A stretch of 64,000 bases of DNA from Glaciecola amylolytica (GCA_003856375.1 CP034120.1:310001-374000); one strand, 5' to 3'. Shown: positions 25,280-35,177, counted from the first letter of the stretch. Notes: generated by a model from the sequence alone, not told the origin. A program made the numbers and translations.

Positions 25280-26782
25280 ATGATTGACACACTATTCCAA
25301 CATTGGACGGATGTTAAAACAACGAATTTTCTGAACAGAGATTCGGGAGATGAATACCGGGAGCAAATAGAAAAAGCAGTTTCTCTGGTTCTGGGATTTT
25401 TGAATAATGAACAGTTTCTCAGCGGGGAGTCGGCAGAGTTTTACCATTCGCTTAAGAATGAGCTGGCATTGAACCCTCATGAAAATGTGAGTCTGGAAAC
25501 GGCACTTTCTGTTTTGAAAGAGTCTTTTCTGGATCATACGGTTGCTTATCATCATCCGAATTACGTAGCACATTTAAATTGTCCGGTTTTGCTGCCGGCT
25601 TTGGTTGGTGATGTCATTTCCGGATCTGTAAATACTGCAATTGAAACCTGGGATCAGGCTACAACAGGAGTTTATATCGAGAAAGAAGTCATTCAATGGA
25701 CAGGGGCTACTTTGGGCATGAAAGCCGATTTTGACGGAATTTTTACTACCGGCGGAACCCAATCTAATTTAATGGCTTTGCTGATGATCCGGGATCATTA
25801 TGCGTTGACAAAATTCAATTGGAATGCAAAAGAAAAAGGCTGGAATCCTGAAATTTCCAAGTTTCGCGTTTTTTGTTCGGAGAAAGCACATTACAGTTTC
25901 CGTAAAAATGCTGCTTTGCTTGGAATGGGGTATGAATCGATCGTTCCGGTTAAAACGGATGATCGTTTTCGAATGGATGTTCAGGAGCTTAAAAACGCCA
26001 TTGAATTCGAAAAGTCTCAGGGGAATATTCCGGTAGCTGTGGTAGCTACATTGGGAACAACTGACTTTGGAAGTTTTGATCCGTTGAAGAGTATTGCAGA
26101 GATAACAGGAGAAAATGAGCTTTGGCTTCATGTTGACGGGGCATACGGAGGCTTTTTCGCACTGGCTGATCAATTTGAATCCAAATTCGAAGGGATGGAA
26201 TATGCCGATTCCTTAACGGTAGATTTTCATAAGTCGTTGTTCCAACCGCTTTGTGCAAGCGCTTTCCTGCTCAAAAAACCGGAATGCTTCAAGTACGTTT
26301 CTTACTATGCGGATTATCTCAATCCGTTGGAGAATAAAAATGACCTGACACCTGATTTGGTGGAGAAATCTCTTCAGACAACCCGCCGCTTTGACGCCTT
26401 AAAAGTTTGGCTTTCCCTGAAAGTGGTCGGAGAAAAGAAACTGGGTGAATACTTACTGAGAGTACATGAAATTATTCAGGAAACCTATCATCGGGCGAAA
26501 CTCGATCCCAATCTGGAATTCATTCATGAGCCGGAGTTATCGACACTGGTTTTTCGCTTTGTTTTTCAGAATCAGGAAGATGAAAACTGTCCGGATATGG
26601 TAAATAAATTCATTCGCAGTTCTCTGTTTAACGAAGGCGCGGCTTCTGTTGCAAGCACCCGCGTGGATGGGAAATTGTATCTGAAATTCACACTGTTGAA
26701 TCCGGAATCTTCGGCGGATCATCTTCTGGGAATCCTGGATCTTATCAAACAAAAAGGCTTCGAATACCAACAAAAAAACTGA
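25280..26782 (+). CDS. PLP-dependent decarboxylase (siderophore diamine formation)
   Basis: 500 residues, group II PLP decarboxylase related to L-2,4-diaminobutyrate and DfoJ-type lysine decarboxylases. GGTQSNLMALL, LHVDGAYGGFF and the PLP-binding TVDFHKSLFQPL (K318) are clear. In desferrioxamine-type pathways the homologue turns lysine into cadaverine, the substrate of the N-hydroxylase. The gene context (N-hydroxylase, acyltransferase-synthetase fusions) supports this, but ornithine to putrescine or diaminobutyrate to diaminopropane cannot be excluded. First gene of the operon, three bases before the next. Confidence 0.88.
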   Translation: MIDTLFQHWTDVKTTNFLNRDSGDEYREQIEKAVSLVLGFLNNEQFLSGESAEFYHSLKNELALNPHENVSLETALSVLKESFLDHTVAYHHPNYVAHLNCPVLLPALVGDVISGSVNTAIETWDQATTGVYIEKEVIQWTGATLGMKADFDGIFTTGGTQSNLMALLMIRDHYALTKFNWNAKEKGWNPEISKFRVFCSEKAHYSFRKNAALLGMGYESIVPVKTDDRFRMDVQELKNAIEFEKSQGNIPVAVVATLGTTDFGSFDPLKSIAEITGENELWLHVDGAYGGFFALADQFESKFEGMEYADSLTVDFHKSLFQPLCASAFLLKKPECFKYVSYYADYLNPLENKNDLTPDLVEKSLQTTRRFDALKVWLSLKVVGEKKLGEYLLRVHEIIQETYHRAKLDPNLEFIHEPELSTLVFRFVFQNQEDENCPDMVNKFIRSSLFNEGAASVASTRVDGKLYLKFTLLNPESSADHLLGILDLIKQKGFEYQQKN

Positions 26783-26785
26783 TTT

Positions 26786-28120
26786 ATGGAACAAAATAAT
26801 TCTTACGACTTTATTGCAATTGGTGTCGGACCATTCAATCTGGGACTTGCAGCGCTTACTAATCCGATCAAGGAACTGAATGGACTTTTTATTGATCGGG
26901 CAGAAACCTTCGACTGGCATCCGGGAATGATGCTTGAAAGTACCACACTTCAGATTCCGTTTCTGGCAGATTTGGTGACTTTGGCAGATCCTACGAATCC
27001 GTTCAGCTTTCTGAATTACGCGAAGGAAACCGGTAAAATCTATTCGTTTTACATCCGGGAGAATTTTCTCTTGCTGAGGAAAGAATACAATCAATATTGC
27101 AATTGGGTGATTCAAAAATTGCCGAATGTCTGCTTCGGGATTGAAGTTTCTCATATTGAATTTGATCAGCAAAACAACATCTATGTCGTTGAAACGCGCA
27201 ATGTCTCTACGAATGAGTTGAAAGTTTTTCGCACAAAAAAAATCGTGTTGGGAACAGGAACAACACCTTTTATACCTGAAAATTGCAGAGATCTGAAAGA
27301 CCGCCTGATTCATAATGCGCATTACCTTCATCACAAAACCAGGATTCAAAGTAAAAAACGGATTACGGTTGTTGGTAGCGGACAAAGTGCTGCTGAAGTT
27401 TTTTACGATCTGCTTCAGGATTCGGATACTTACAACTATGAGTTGAATTGGATTACGAGATCTGCCCGGTTTTTCCCCATGGAATATACCAAATTGACAC
27501 TGGAAATGACTTCTCCGGAGTACGTGGATTACTTCTATCATCTTCCGGATGAAACACGTGAGAAACTCAATAAAAATCAGAAGAATCTCTATAAAGGAAT
27601 CAATCAGGATCTGATAGCCGAAATATTCAATCTCTTGTATACGAAACAACTCGACGGGGATTTAAAAGTAAGTCTTCGCACCAATTCCGAATTGTATCAG
27701 ATCAATGAAAAAGACGGAGTGTTTGAACTCACTTTTCATCAGCAGGAACAAAACAAGTTTTACCGTCATGAAACGGATGAGGTTATTCTTGCTACCGGTT
27801 ATCATTACCAACAGCCGGCTTTTATTGAAGGAATCAAAGACCGAATCAATTGGGATGAAAAAGGGCGTTACGCGGTTTCGCGCGATTATACGATTGACTT
27901 AAACGAAAATGAAATCTTTGTTCAGAATGCGGAACAGCATACGCATGGATTTGTGACTCCGGATCTTGGGATGGTTGCTTACCGCAATTCAATCATCATC
28001 AATCAGCTTCTGGGACGGGAATACTACGCTGTGGAGAAGAAAATTGCATTCCAGCAATTCGAAGTGAATGCAGAAGAAGAGGTTTTTATAGATGCTTTAC
28101 AACTGCAGCATGAGTCTTAG
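26786..28120 (+). CDS. Diamine/lysine N-hydroxylase of the IucD/SidA/PvdA family
   Basis: 444 residues. FAD- and NADPH-dependent monooxygenase that would hydroxylate a terminal amine, giving the N-hydroxy group of a hydroxamate. FAD motif GVGPFNLGLAAL (about 12-23), FDWHPGMMLE, LQIPFLADLVTLADPTNPFSF, NADPH motif VVGSGQSAAEVFYDL and C-terminal ATGYHYQ are family hallmarks. Following a decarboxylase, the likely substrate is the free diamine, as for DfoA. Overlaps the exporter gene by 11 bases. Confidence 0.92.
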   Translation: MEQNNSYDFIAIGVGPFNLGLAALTNPIKELNGLFIDRAETFDWHPGMMLESTTLQIPFLADLVTLADPTNPFSFLNYAKETGKIYSFYIRENFLLLRKEYNQYCNWVIQKLPNVCFGIEVSHIEFDQQNNIYVVETRNVSTNELKVFRTKKIVLGTGTTPFIPENCRDLKDRLIHNAHYLHHKTRIQSKKRITVVGSGQSAAEVFYDLLQDSDTYNYELNWITRSARFFPMEYTKLTLEMTSPEYVDYFYHLPDETREKLNKNQKNLYKGINQDLIAEIFNLLYTKQLDGDLKVSLRTNSELYQINEKDGVFELTFHQQEQNKFYRHETDEVILATGYHYQQPAFIEGIKDRINWDEKGRYAVSRDYTIDLNENEIFVQNAEQHTHGFVTPDLGMVAYRNSIIINQLLGREYYAVEKKIAFQQFEVNAEEEVFIDALQLQHES

Positions 28121-29294
28121 AACTTTTTTGGTTTCAATGACCTTCATTGCGGTAGTCAGTGATTATCTGCTGCATCCGTTTTATCCTCATTTCTTTGCTT
28201 TGCGCTTTCAGGTTGAAGACAGCAGGCATGTTGGTTATTATTTTTCAGCACTTTGTCTGGTCGTAATGATCGCGTTTCCGTTTTGGGCTTTTATTGCCAA
28301 ATGGATTACAGAACTCTGGATCTTGATTTTCACACAGTTTTGCGCCGGAATTCTGGCTCTCTATTGTTTATGGACCGATTCACTGGTGTTGTTCTGGGTT
28401 GTTTCGCTGGTGATGGTGTTTTTCAAAGGAAGTTATCTTTTGGTTTATCCCTATACGTTGAAAGTTGTTCCTGAAACGGAACATCACAACACGATCGGAT
28501 TGTTGTCCGTGATTGTTCACATGGGAAGTATTCTGGGAGCATTGATCGGTGGTTTTGTTGTTGGATTTGTACATCCTGCAAAAGCTTTTCTGGTAATGGC
28601 AGCGGGCGATTTTATCCAGATGGGAATGAGTTTTTACCTCTTGCGCAGCAAGCGTTTTCAATTGGATAATCTGCAGAAAGAAACACAGGATTCGGTTGGT
28701 GAAGGAAAATCGCACCTGAATTATTTTCTTTTGAAATTGGCATTGGTTACGATGCTCCTGTATTTCAGTGATTACCTGATCCGGCCATTTTTTACCAGAT
28801 ACTGGGAAAGTGTTTCCGTTTACAATTCAAACCTGATTTCAGGGTGTATTTATGCCATTCCGGGATTTATAGCCCTGATTGCCCTGTGGTATAACGCGAA
28901 GTCGGAAAAACCGCTGCTTCTGAACAAACAACTCCTAACAGCGCTGATGTTGGGAATGATCGGTTTGGTACTGCAAGGAATTCCGAATGAATGGACGCTG
29001 ATAAGCGGAAGAATGATTTATGGCTGGGCGCTGTTTCAGGCAACGGTCAAATTCGACGTGCTTTTATTCCAGAATACCACTCCGGAGCGCTATGCTCTGG
29101 ATTACAGTAAGGTTTATTTGGCTCAAAGTTTCGGAGTTCTGGTAGCTTCTTCCATGAGTGGAATTCTGGTTTCCCTTGTCGATTATTCGATACCGTTTCC
29201 TTTTGCAGCTTTGGGGTTTGCACTCACATTGACGCTGTTTTTAGTGTTTTTCGTCCGGTTTAAGAATGCAATCGGTAAAGAAGTGAAGATATGA
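28110..29294 (+). CDS. MFS transporter, probable siderophore exporter
   Basis: 394 residues with about 11-12 hydrophobic helices covering nearly the whole chain. It fits the major facilitator superfamily by size and pattern (a loop after helix 6 near QLDNLQKETQDSVGEGK). An ATG at 28092 in frame is an alternative start, adding six residues. Its place inside the biosynthetic operon, overlapping the gene before (11 bases) and after (4 bases), argues for export of the finished siderophore; import of the iron complex or fragments is less likely but not excluded. Confidence 0.85.
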   Translation: MSLRTFLVSMTFIAVVSDYLLHPFYPHFFALRFQVEDSRHVGYYFSALCLVVMIAFPFWAFIAKWITELWILIFTQFCAGILALYCLWTDSLVLFWVVSLVMVFFKGSYLLVYPYTLKVVPETEHHNTIGLLSVIVHMGSILGALIGGFVVGFVHPAKAFLVMAAGDFIQMGMSFYLLRSKRFQLDNLQKETQDSVGEGKSHLNYFLLKLALVTMLLYFSDYLIRPFFTRYWESVSVYNSNLISGCIYAIPGFIALIALWYNAKSEKPLLLNKQLLTALMLGMIGLVLQGIPNEWTLISGRMIYGWALFQATVKFDVLLFQNTTPERYALDYSKVYLAQSFGVLVASSMSGILVSLVDYSIPFPFAALGFALTLTLFLVFFVRFKNAIGKEVKI

Positions 29295-31699
29295 AAACGC
29301 TTTATTCAAAAATAGAAGGCTTGGGAGAAATCAGGATCCGGCCATTTGACCCGGAAAAGGATACGGATTTTCTGCATCAGTGGGCCAATCAGGAATATGC
29401 TTATTTCTGGGGACTTCAAAAAACCACCCGCGAGGAAGTGTATCTGGAATATCAGCGTTTGACGGAACAGCAGGAATACGAGATTTATGTCGGTGAGTGG
29501 AATCAGAATCCGTTGTTTCTTTTTGAAAGCTACAATCCTGATTTTGATCTGATCCGGGATTACTACGAAGTTCAGTCCGGAGACCGAGGAGTACACATCA
29601 TCGTTGCTCCGGTATCTGTTCGTGTTCCCAATTTCACCTGGCATGTATTTACAATCATTGCAAAATTTCTTTTCACGGATGCATCTACCCTAAGAATCCT
29701 GGTTGAGCCCGATATCCGGAACAAGAAAATGTTTGCTCTTTGCGAACGAATTGGTTTCAGATTGGGAAAAGTGGTAGAGCTGCCGCATAAAACCGCTCAA
29801 CTGGCTTATCTGGAAAGAAGACATTTTCAACAAATTATTTCAACAACAATTATTCAAAAACGCAGTAGCATGAATACCATCGATAACTCCTTGTCTCCAC
29901 AAACGGCTGCAAAACATATTCAGCAGCATTTTTCGGAAAAGGCCAATATTGCTTTGATCAAAAAAGCATTGACAGAGTTTAGCCACGAACAATTGATAAA
30001 ACCTGTTCTACAAACAAATAGCGGAATCCTGAATGAATACATCGTTCAGAGCGATGACCCGGAAATCACTTATCAATTCACAGCAAAACAAATGCTGCTC
30101 AATCATTTGCAGATTCGCCCCGATTCAATCCGTAAGATTGAGAAGGGGGTTGAGAAAAGTCCGGATGCGGTGCTTTTTATCAAAGAATTCCGGAAGCAAT
30201 TGGGTTTGTCCGATAAGCAATTACCGGTTTATCTGGAAGAAATCATCAGCACCCTTCACGGCAGCATGTACAAATTAGCCAAGGGAAATCCACCGGCTGA
30301 AGAACTGGTGCATGCTTCGTTTCAGACAATTGAGCAAAGCATGACGGAAGGACATCCGTGTTTTGTAGCCAACAACGGACGAATTGGTTTCGACAGTGGA
30401 GATTATCGTGCCTACGCTCCGGAAGCAGGAAATTCTTTCTCACTCTTATGGCTGGCAGGAAATGTGTCGCGTGTAAAGTTTAGCGGTTCGGAGGAATTAA
30501 CGTATGATCAGGTGATTACTCAGGAGTTGAGTGAGCATGAGATCAGCTATTTCAATGAAATAATACGAAGTAAAGGGTTGGATCCGAAGGATTATCTTTT
30601 TCTGCCGATTCATCCCTGGCAGTGGTTTAATAAACTGGTACACATTTACACTCCTGAACTTGCAGCCGGAAATCTGATTTGTCTGGGATATGGTGAAGAT
30701 CAGTATTTGGCGCAGCAGTCGATCCGAACGCTTTTTAACACCTCGAATCCGCATAAGTTTTATACAAAATCCGCATTGTCTATCCTGAATATGGGCTTTA
30801 TGCGCGGGTTGCCGCATTATTATCTGGGGACGGCTCCGGTGATGGCGCTTTGGCTGGAAAACCTGCTTTACAACGATTCTTTCCTTGCAGAAAACGGTTT
30901 TCGAATGTTGAGTGAAGTTGCCTCTGTAAGTTACGTAAATCCTTATTTCGAAGAGTTTGGACCGCACAATGATTATAACAAAATGCTGGCATCGCTTTGG
31001 AGAGAAAGTCCGGTGAAAGACCTGAACGAAAATGAGCAGCTTCTTACCATGGCGGCGCTTGTTCATGTGGACCAGAATGACCGGGGCTTACTTCCTGAGT
31101 TGATTCTGGCTTCAGGATTGAGTGTTGAAAACTGGCTGAGCGCTTATTTTGATGCGTATCTGATTCCTTTGCTGCATTGTTTTTATCAGTATGATCTTGT
31201 TTTTATGCCGCATGGAGAAAACATTATTCTGAAATTGGAAAACCATATTCCGAAGCATATTTTCCTGAAAGACATCACGGAAGAAGCATGTATTTTGAAT
31301 AAAGAGGCCGTATTACCGGAAGCATTGAACCGAATGATAACGGATGTGCCGGAAGATCTGAAACTGCTTTCCGTTTTTATAGATGTTTTCGATGATTTTT
31401 TCCGTTTCATGACTCCGATTCTCGATGAACAAATGGGCTTTCCGGAAAGTGTTTTCTGGAAAACGCTGGCCGATTCTATCAGAAGCTATCAATCGCGTTT
31501 CCCGGAGTTGAAAGAGAAGTTTGAGCAATACGATCTTTTTGCGGACGAATTTCTTTTGTCTTGTCTGAACCGCTTGCAGATAAACAATAACCGGCAAATG
31601 ATTGATCTGGATGATCCGGTTGCACGACTACAATTTACAGGAAAATTGGAAAATCCGCTTTCAGCATTTAAACAGGTATTTATTCCGGTTGAAAACTAA
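29291..31699 (+). CDS. GNAT acyltransferase-IucA/IucC siderophore synthetase fusion, copy 1
   Basis: 802 residues in one open frame. Residues 1-185 are a GNAT domain of the AlcB/RhbD/IucB type (GVHIIVAPV, LVEPDIRNKKMFALC, ELPHKTAQLAYL), which would acylate the N-hydroxyamine with, for example, succinyl-CoA. Residues about 205-800 are an NRPS-independent siderophore synthetase: MTEGHPCFVANNGRIGF (E353), PIHPWQWFNK (H441), RTLFNTSNPHKFY, FMPHGENIILKLENH, LKDITEE. M194 in the linker may mark a former separate start. The same architecture is known in DfoC. It would form amide bonds between N-hydroxy-N-acyl diamines, giving linear or cyclic hydroxamates. Confidence 0.92.
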   Translation: MKTLYSKIEGLGEIRIRPFDPEKDTDFLHQWANQEYAYFWGLQKTTREEVYLEYQRLTEQQEYEIYVGEWNQNPLFLFESYNPDFDLIRDYYEVQSGDRGVHIIVAPVSVRVPNFTWHVFTIIAKFLFTDASTLRILVEPDIRNKKMFALCERIGFRLGKVVELPHKTAQLAYLERRHFQQIISTTIIQKRSSMNTIDNSLSPQTAAKHIQQHFSEKANIALIKKALTEFSHEQLIKPVLQTNSGILNEYIVQSDDPEITYQFTAKQMLLNHLQIRPDSIRKIEKGVEKSPDAVLFIKEFRKQLGLSDKQLPVYLEEIISTLHGSMYKLAKGNPPAEELVHASFQTIEQSMTEGHPCFVANNGRIGFDSGDYRAYAPEAGNSFSLLWLAGNVSRVKFSGSEELTYDQVITQELSEHEISYFNEIIRSKGLDPKDYLFLPIHPWQWFNKLVHIYTPELAAGNLICLGYGEDQYLAQQSIRTLFNTSNPHKFYTKSALSILNMGFMRGLPHYYLGTAPVMALWLENLLYNDSFLAENGFRMLSEVASVSYVNPYFEEFGPHNDYNKMLASLWRESPVKDLNENEQLLTMAALVHVDQNDRGLLPELILASGLSVENWLSAYFDAYLIPLLHCFYQYDLVFMPHGENIILKLENHIPKHIFLKDITEEACILNKEAVLPEALNRMITDVPEDLKLLSVFIDVFDDFFRFMTPILDEQMGFPESVFWKTLADSIRSYQSRFPELKEKFEQYDLFADEFLLSCLNRLQINNNRQMIDLDDPVARLQFTGKLENPLSAFKQVFIPVEN

Positions 31700-31711
31700 G
31701 AGTTTATAGTT

Positions 31712-34063
31712 ATGACGACGTTATTTTCTAAAAAAATAAAAACAATCGGAGAACTTACCATCAGACCGATAAATCTGGCGGATGATGCTTCATTCATCTA
31801 CGAGTGGGTGACGCAACCATATGCAGAATACTGGGGAATGCAGCATTACTCGAAAGAAGAGTTTTTGGAGTGTTACGAAGCGCTTTTATCTCCGGAACAT
31901 TACAATGCATACATCGGAGAAAGGAACGGGATTCCTGTTTTTTTAGTAGAGCAGTACGATCCGGCTTACGACCTTCTGAATGAACACATACATATTCAAA
32001 AAGGGGATACGGGAATGCATATTTTGCTTGCTCCGCCGGTGGAATACATTCCCGGATTCTCCTGGTTTGTGTTTCGAACGGTAATGGAATTCCTGTTTTC
32101 GGATTCGGGAACGAAAAGAGTAGTGGTTGAACCGGATGTCAGAAATGATAAAATTCATAAACTCAACAAAAAAGCGGGATTCATCTATAAAAAACACATT
32201 TCATTTCCGCATAAAACTGCCTGGCTTGCCATTTGTAATCGCTTTGATTTCGAGGCTGCTCTTCAATCGATAAATGATTTGGAGACAGCGGAATACCTTC
32301 CTTCGTCCTTGGCGTGGAATAAAGTCAACCGGAATCTGATTAGAAAAGCCATCAGTGAAACGGCACATGAATTGATTCTGGAACCGGAATTAGTGGAAGA
32401 GCATACGTTTGGAAGTCAATACCGTTTGCAGGTAGCTGATGGAGTAAGTTATTATTTTGATGCCATTATTCGCTCTCTTGAACATTGGGATGTGGACTCT
32501 TTGAGTATTTCCCGGATAGAGAATGGTCGGGAGACGAAGCTGGATGCGCTTCGGTTTATTCAGGAATTTCAGCATGAATTAGCTATTCCGGATGAATTTT
32601 TACCGACGTATCTGGAAGAAATTACCAATACGCTTCAAAGCAAAGCCTATTTGTCAGAACACGAAAAGTTCTCAGTATCGGAGCTTGTTGATCGCGATTT
32701 TCAGGAGATTGAACATGCAATGACAGAAGGGCATCCGTGTTTTATAGCGAACAGCGGGCGCATCGGATTTGGTAATTCGGATTTTTTCAATTACTCACCG
32801 GAAGCATCCGAATCCTTTCGTTTGGTTTGGCTTGCTGCGCACAAAGATTTCACCACATTTACAGCTGTGTCAGAATCCTACGTGGATTTTATAAAACGCG
32901 AACTTTCGGAAGAAGATCTGGCTGCTTTTTCCAGGCAGCTTCACGATAGAGGGTTGGAAGAAAACGAGTTCTGGTACATCCCTGTTCATCCGTGGCAGTG
33001 GGACAATAAGATCAGCAGGATTTACACCCCGGATTTATGTTCGGGGCGTTTGATTTATCTTGGAGAAAGCAGTGATCAGTATTCTCCTCAGCAATCTATC
33101 AGAACGCTTTTCAATACCAGTGATTCGAAGAAGCATTATGTCAAAACAGCACTTTCAATTTTGAACATGGGTTTTCTGAGAGGACTTTCTGCTCATTACA
33201 TGAAAAGTACTCCTGCAATTACCCAATGGATAACGGACTATTTGCAGGCCGATCCGGAATTGAAGCTTTGTGGATTTCAAATGCTGGATGAGCTTGCTAC
33301 GATCGGCTATGAAAGCGAAGTATATGCTCCGTTGGGTTACCGTCATCCGAATAATAAAATGTTGGCAGCATTGTGGAGACAAAGTCCGGCTGAAAAATTA
33401 AAACCGGGACAAAAGGCTTTTACGATGGCTTCCTTACTTCATCTGGATACCAATAATCAATCATTTCTGATGCAGCTGATTCAGCGTTCCGGAAAATCTG
33501 CCGATGAATGGATTGAAGCATATCTGAATGTTTACCTGCGGCCATTGATTCACTGTTTGTATCAATATCATCTCGTTTTTATGCCACATGGAGAAAATTG
33601 CCTGCTTGTTGTGGAGGAAGGGCTTCCTGTTGGTTTGTTGATGAAAGATATTACCGAGGAGATTATGTTGTTCGATGAAGAACTTCCATTGAATGCATCC
33701 GTTGAACGCGTACGAACCAAAGCAAGTGATGAAATGCAGGTGCTTGCAATTTATACAGATGTATTTGATTGTTTTTTCCGCTTTTTGACAGCAATCCTCG
33801 AAGCGCATGGTGCTTATCCTTCGACGTTGTTTTGGAACAAAGTCTCCGAATGTATCCTGAATTACCAGAAAGCACATCCGGAATTGGATTCTGAGTTTAA
33901 AAGACTGGATCTTTTCCGGGAAGTTTTCAAACGGGTTTGTCTGAACAGGCTGCAATTGAGTAACACCAAAAACATGCTCGATTTGTCCAATCCGATAGAA
34001 AGTCTAAAAGCGGAGGGCTTCCTTTTGAATCCGTTGTATGCAGCAATAACTGAAACTGTTTAA
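31712..34063 (+). CDS. GNAT acyltransferase-IucA/IucC siderophore synthetase fusion, copy 2
   Basis: 783 residues, a full-length paralogue of the preceding gene in the same domain order. GNAT domain about 1-178 (GMHILLAPPVEY, VVEPDVRNDKIHKL, SFPHKTAWLAI); synthetase about 195-780 with MTEGHPCFIANSGRIGF (E339), PVHPWQWDNK (H426), RTLFNTSDSKKHY, FMPHGENCLLVVEEG, MKDITEE. All motifs visible in copy 1 are kept, so both look active. The linker is shorter and the two are clearly diverged, suggesting different acyl groups or different condensation steps rather than a recent duplicate. Confidence 0.92.
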   Translation: MTTLFSKKIKTIGELTIRPINLADDASFIYEWVTQPYAEYWGMQHYSKEEFLECYEALLSPEHYNAYIGERNGIPVFLVEQYDPAYDLLNEHIHIQKGDTGMHILLAPPVEYIPGFSWFVFRTVMEFLFSDSGTKRVVVEPDVRNDKIHKLNKKAGFIYKKHISFPHKTAWLAICNRFDFEAALQSINDLETAEYLPSSLAWNKVNRNLIRKAISETAHELILEPELVEEHTFGSQYRLQVADGVSYYFDAIIRSLEHWDVDSLSISRIENGRETKLDALRFIQEFQHELAIPDEFLPTYLEEITNTLQSKAYLSEHEKFSVSELVDRDFQEIEHAMTEGHPCFIANSGRIGFGNSDFFNYSPEASESFRLVWLAAHKDFTTFTAVSESYVDFIKRELSEEDLAAFSRQLHDRGLEENEFWYIPVHPWQWDNKISRIYTPDLCSGRLIYLGESSDQYSPQQSIRTLFNTSDSKKHYVKTALSILNMGFLRGLSAHYMKSTPAITQWITDYLQADPELKLCGFQMLDELATIGYESEVYAPLGYRHPNNKMLAALWRQSPAEKLKPGQKAFTMASLLHLDTNNQSFLMQLIQRSGKSADEWIEAYLNVYLRPLIHCLYQYHLVFMPHGENCLLVVEEGLPVGLLMKDITEEIMLFDEELPLNASVERVRTKASDEMQVLAIYTDVFDCFFRFLTAILEAHGAYPSTLFWNKVSECILNYQKAHPELDSEFKRLDLFREVFKRVCLNRLQLSNTKNMLDLSNPIESLKAEGFLLNPLYAAITETV

Positions 34064-34066
34064 GAA

Positions 34067-35161
34067 ATGAATAAAACTCAGCCAACCCGCATTGAGGGAA
34101 TCGATTTTGCAAGAGGGATCAGCATTTTTATGGTCATTCTGGTTCATACACTCTGGATGAACGGAACCATTCCGGTTCAGGAAGGTTGGTTGGGGAATAT
34201 CATCCATTTTATCGGTAAAGGAACAGGAATGTTTCTGATAACGATGGGAGTTTCTTTCATGGTTTCCCGCAATAACAGCGCGCTTCGCTCCATACGAAGA
34301 GGAGTTTTGTTGCTGTTGACGGCATATACCATGAATTTTCTGAAGTTTGTGCTTCCGGTTCTGGTGAATGTGATGCCGGAAGATTTTATCCGGGCTTACG
34401 GCTGGCACTCTCCGCTGAATTCGGATCAATACATTTACTTGATAACTACCGGAGATATTTTGCAGTTAGCCGGATACGCTTTATTGATCATGGGACTGAT
34501 GCGGAAATTCTGTTCAAACAAATATGTGTATTTGATTGCTGCAGGTGTCGTAATTATCTCACCGATTTTTCTGAGGGGACTGCACACAGGATATGTTGTG
34601 ACGGATTATTTTTTGGATTTGCTTTGCAGCAATAACTGGCATATTTATTTTTCACTTTGCCCCTGGATGTCCTTTATTTTTGTCGGGATGTTCTTCGGGG
34701 CTTTGTATGTGGAGAAAGGAAGAAGTCTTCGAGCGTTTCATTCCATGCTGCCGGTCGGATTGGTTTTATTCATCGCTGGAATTGGCTTTCTATTGATGAA
34801 TTTCGATTTCCATTTCGGTGATTTCTATCATTTAGGACCCGGTGGAAGCATTTATTTGATTGGGTTTAATTTACTGCTGATTCGTCTGGCTTTTTTCACT
34901 GTAAAAGCGATGCCGTTCAACAAACTCAAAAGAGTTGTTTATTACATGAGCAGCAGGGTAACGAGTTTATACTTCATTCAATGGGTATTGATTTGTTGGG
35001 GAATGGCCCTTTTCGGATACCAGAAACAGCCTGAAATGATCGTTATTCTGTTGATGATTTTCTATGCTGTTCTGACATTTTCGGTTCAAAAGGTAATGGA
35101 CAGAATACTTTTGTGGATGAAGAGGAAAAAACAGATAGAAACACCGGTAATCGTTCAATAA
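34067..35161 (+). CDS. Multi-pass membrane acyltransferase (HGSNAT/acyltransferase-3-like)
   Basis: 364 residues with about 10 hydrophobic helices. The N-terminal RIEGIDFARGISIFMVILVH matches the beginning of heparan-alpha-glucosaminide N-acetyltransferase-like (DUF1624/DUF418-like) and acyltransferase-3 membrane proteins, whose histidine in helix 1 is functionally important. Three bases after the second synthetase, so part of the operon. It may acylate the siderophore at the membrane or aid its release; this is inference from location. It is the last gene before the convergent regulator (16 bases between the stops). Confidence 0.75.
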   Translation: MNKTQPTRIEGIDFARGISIFMVILVHTLWMNGTIPVQEGWLGNIIHFIGKGTGMFLITMGVSFMVSRNNSALRSIRRGVLLLLTAYTMNFLKFVLPVLVNVMPEDFIRAYGWHSPLNSDQYIYLITTGDILQLAGYALLIMGLMRKFCSNKYVYLIAAGVVIISPIFLRGLHTGYVVTDYFLDLLCSNNWHIYFSLCPWMSFIFVGMFFGALYVEKGRSLRAFHSMLPVGLVLFIAGIGFLLMNFDFHFGDFYHLGPGGSIYLIGFNLLLIRLAFFTVKAMPFNKLKRVVYYMSSRVTSLYFIQWVLICWGMALFGYQKQPEMIVILLMIFYAVLTFSVQKVMDRILLWMKRKKQIETPVIVQ

Positions 35162-35177
35162 GTTCTTCCCCTGAGAA

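Noticed and set aside
26537-27649. A 370-codon open frame on the - strand opposite the decarboxylase end and the N-hydroxylase
   Set aside because: It is antisense to two well-supported genes, has an odd Phe/Arg/Gln/Ile-rich composition, and no motif. It follows from the codon usage of the sense genes.
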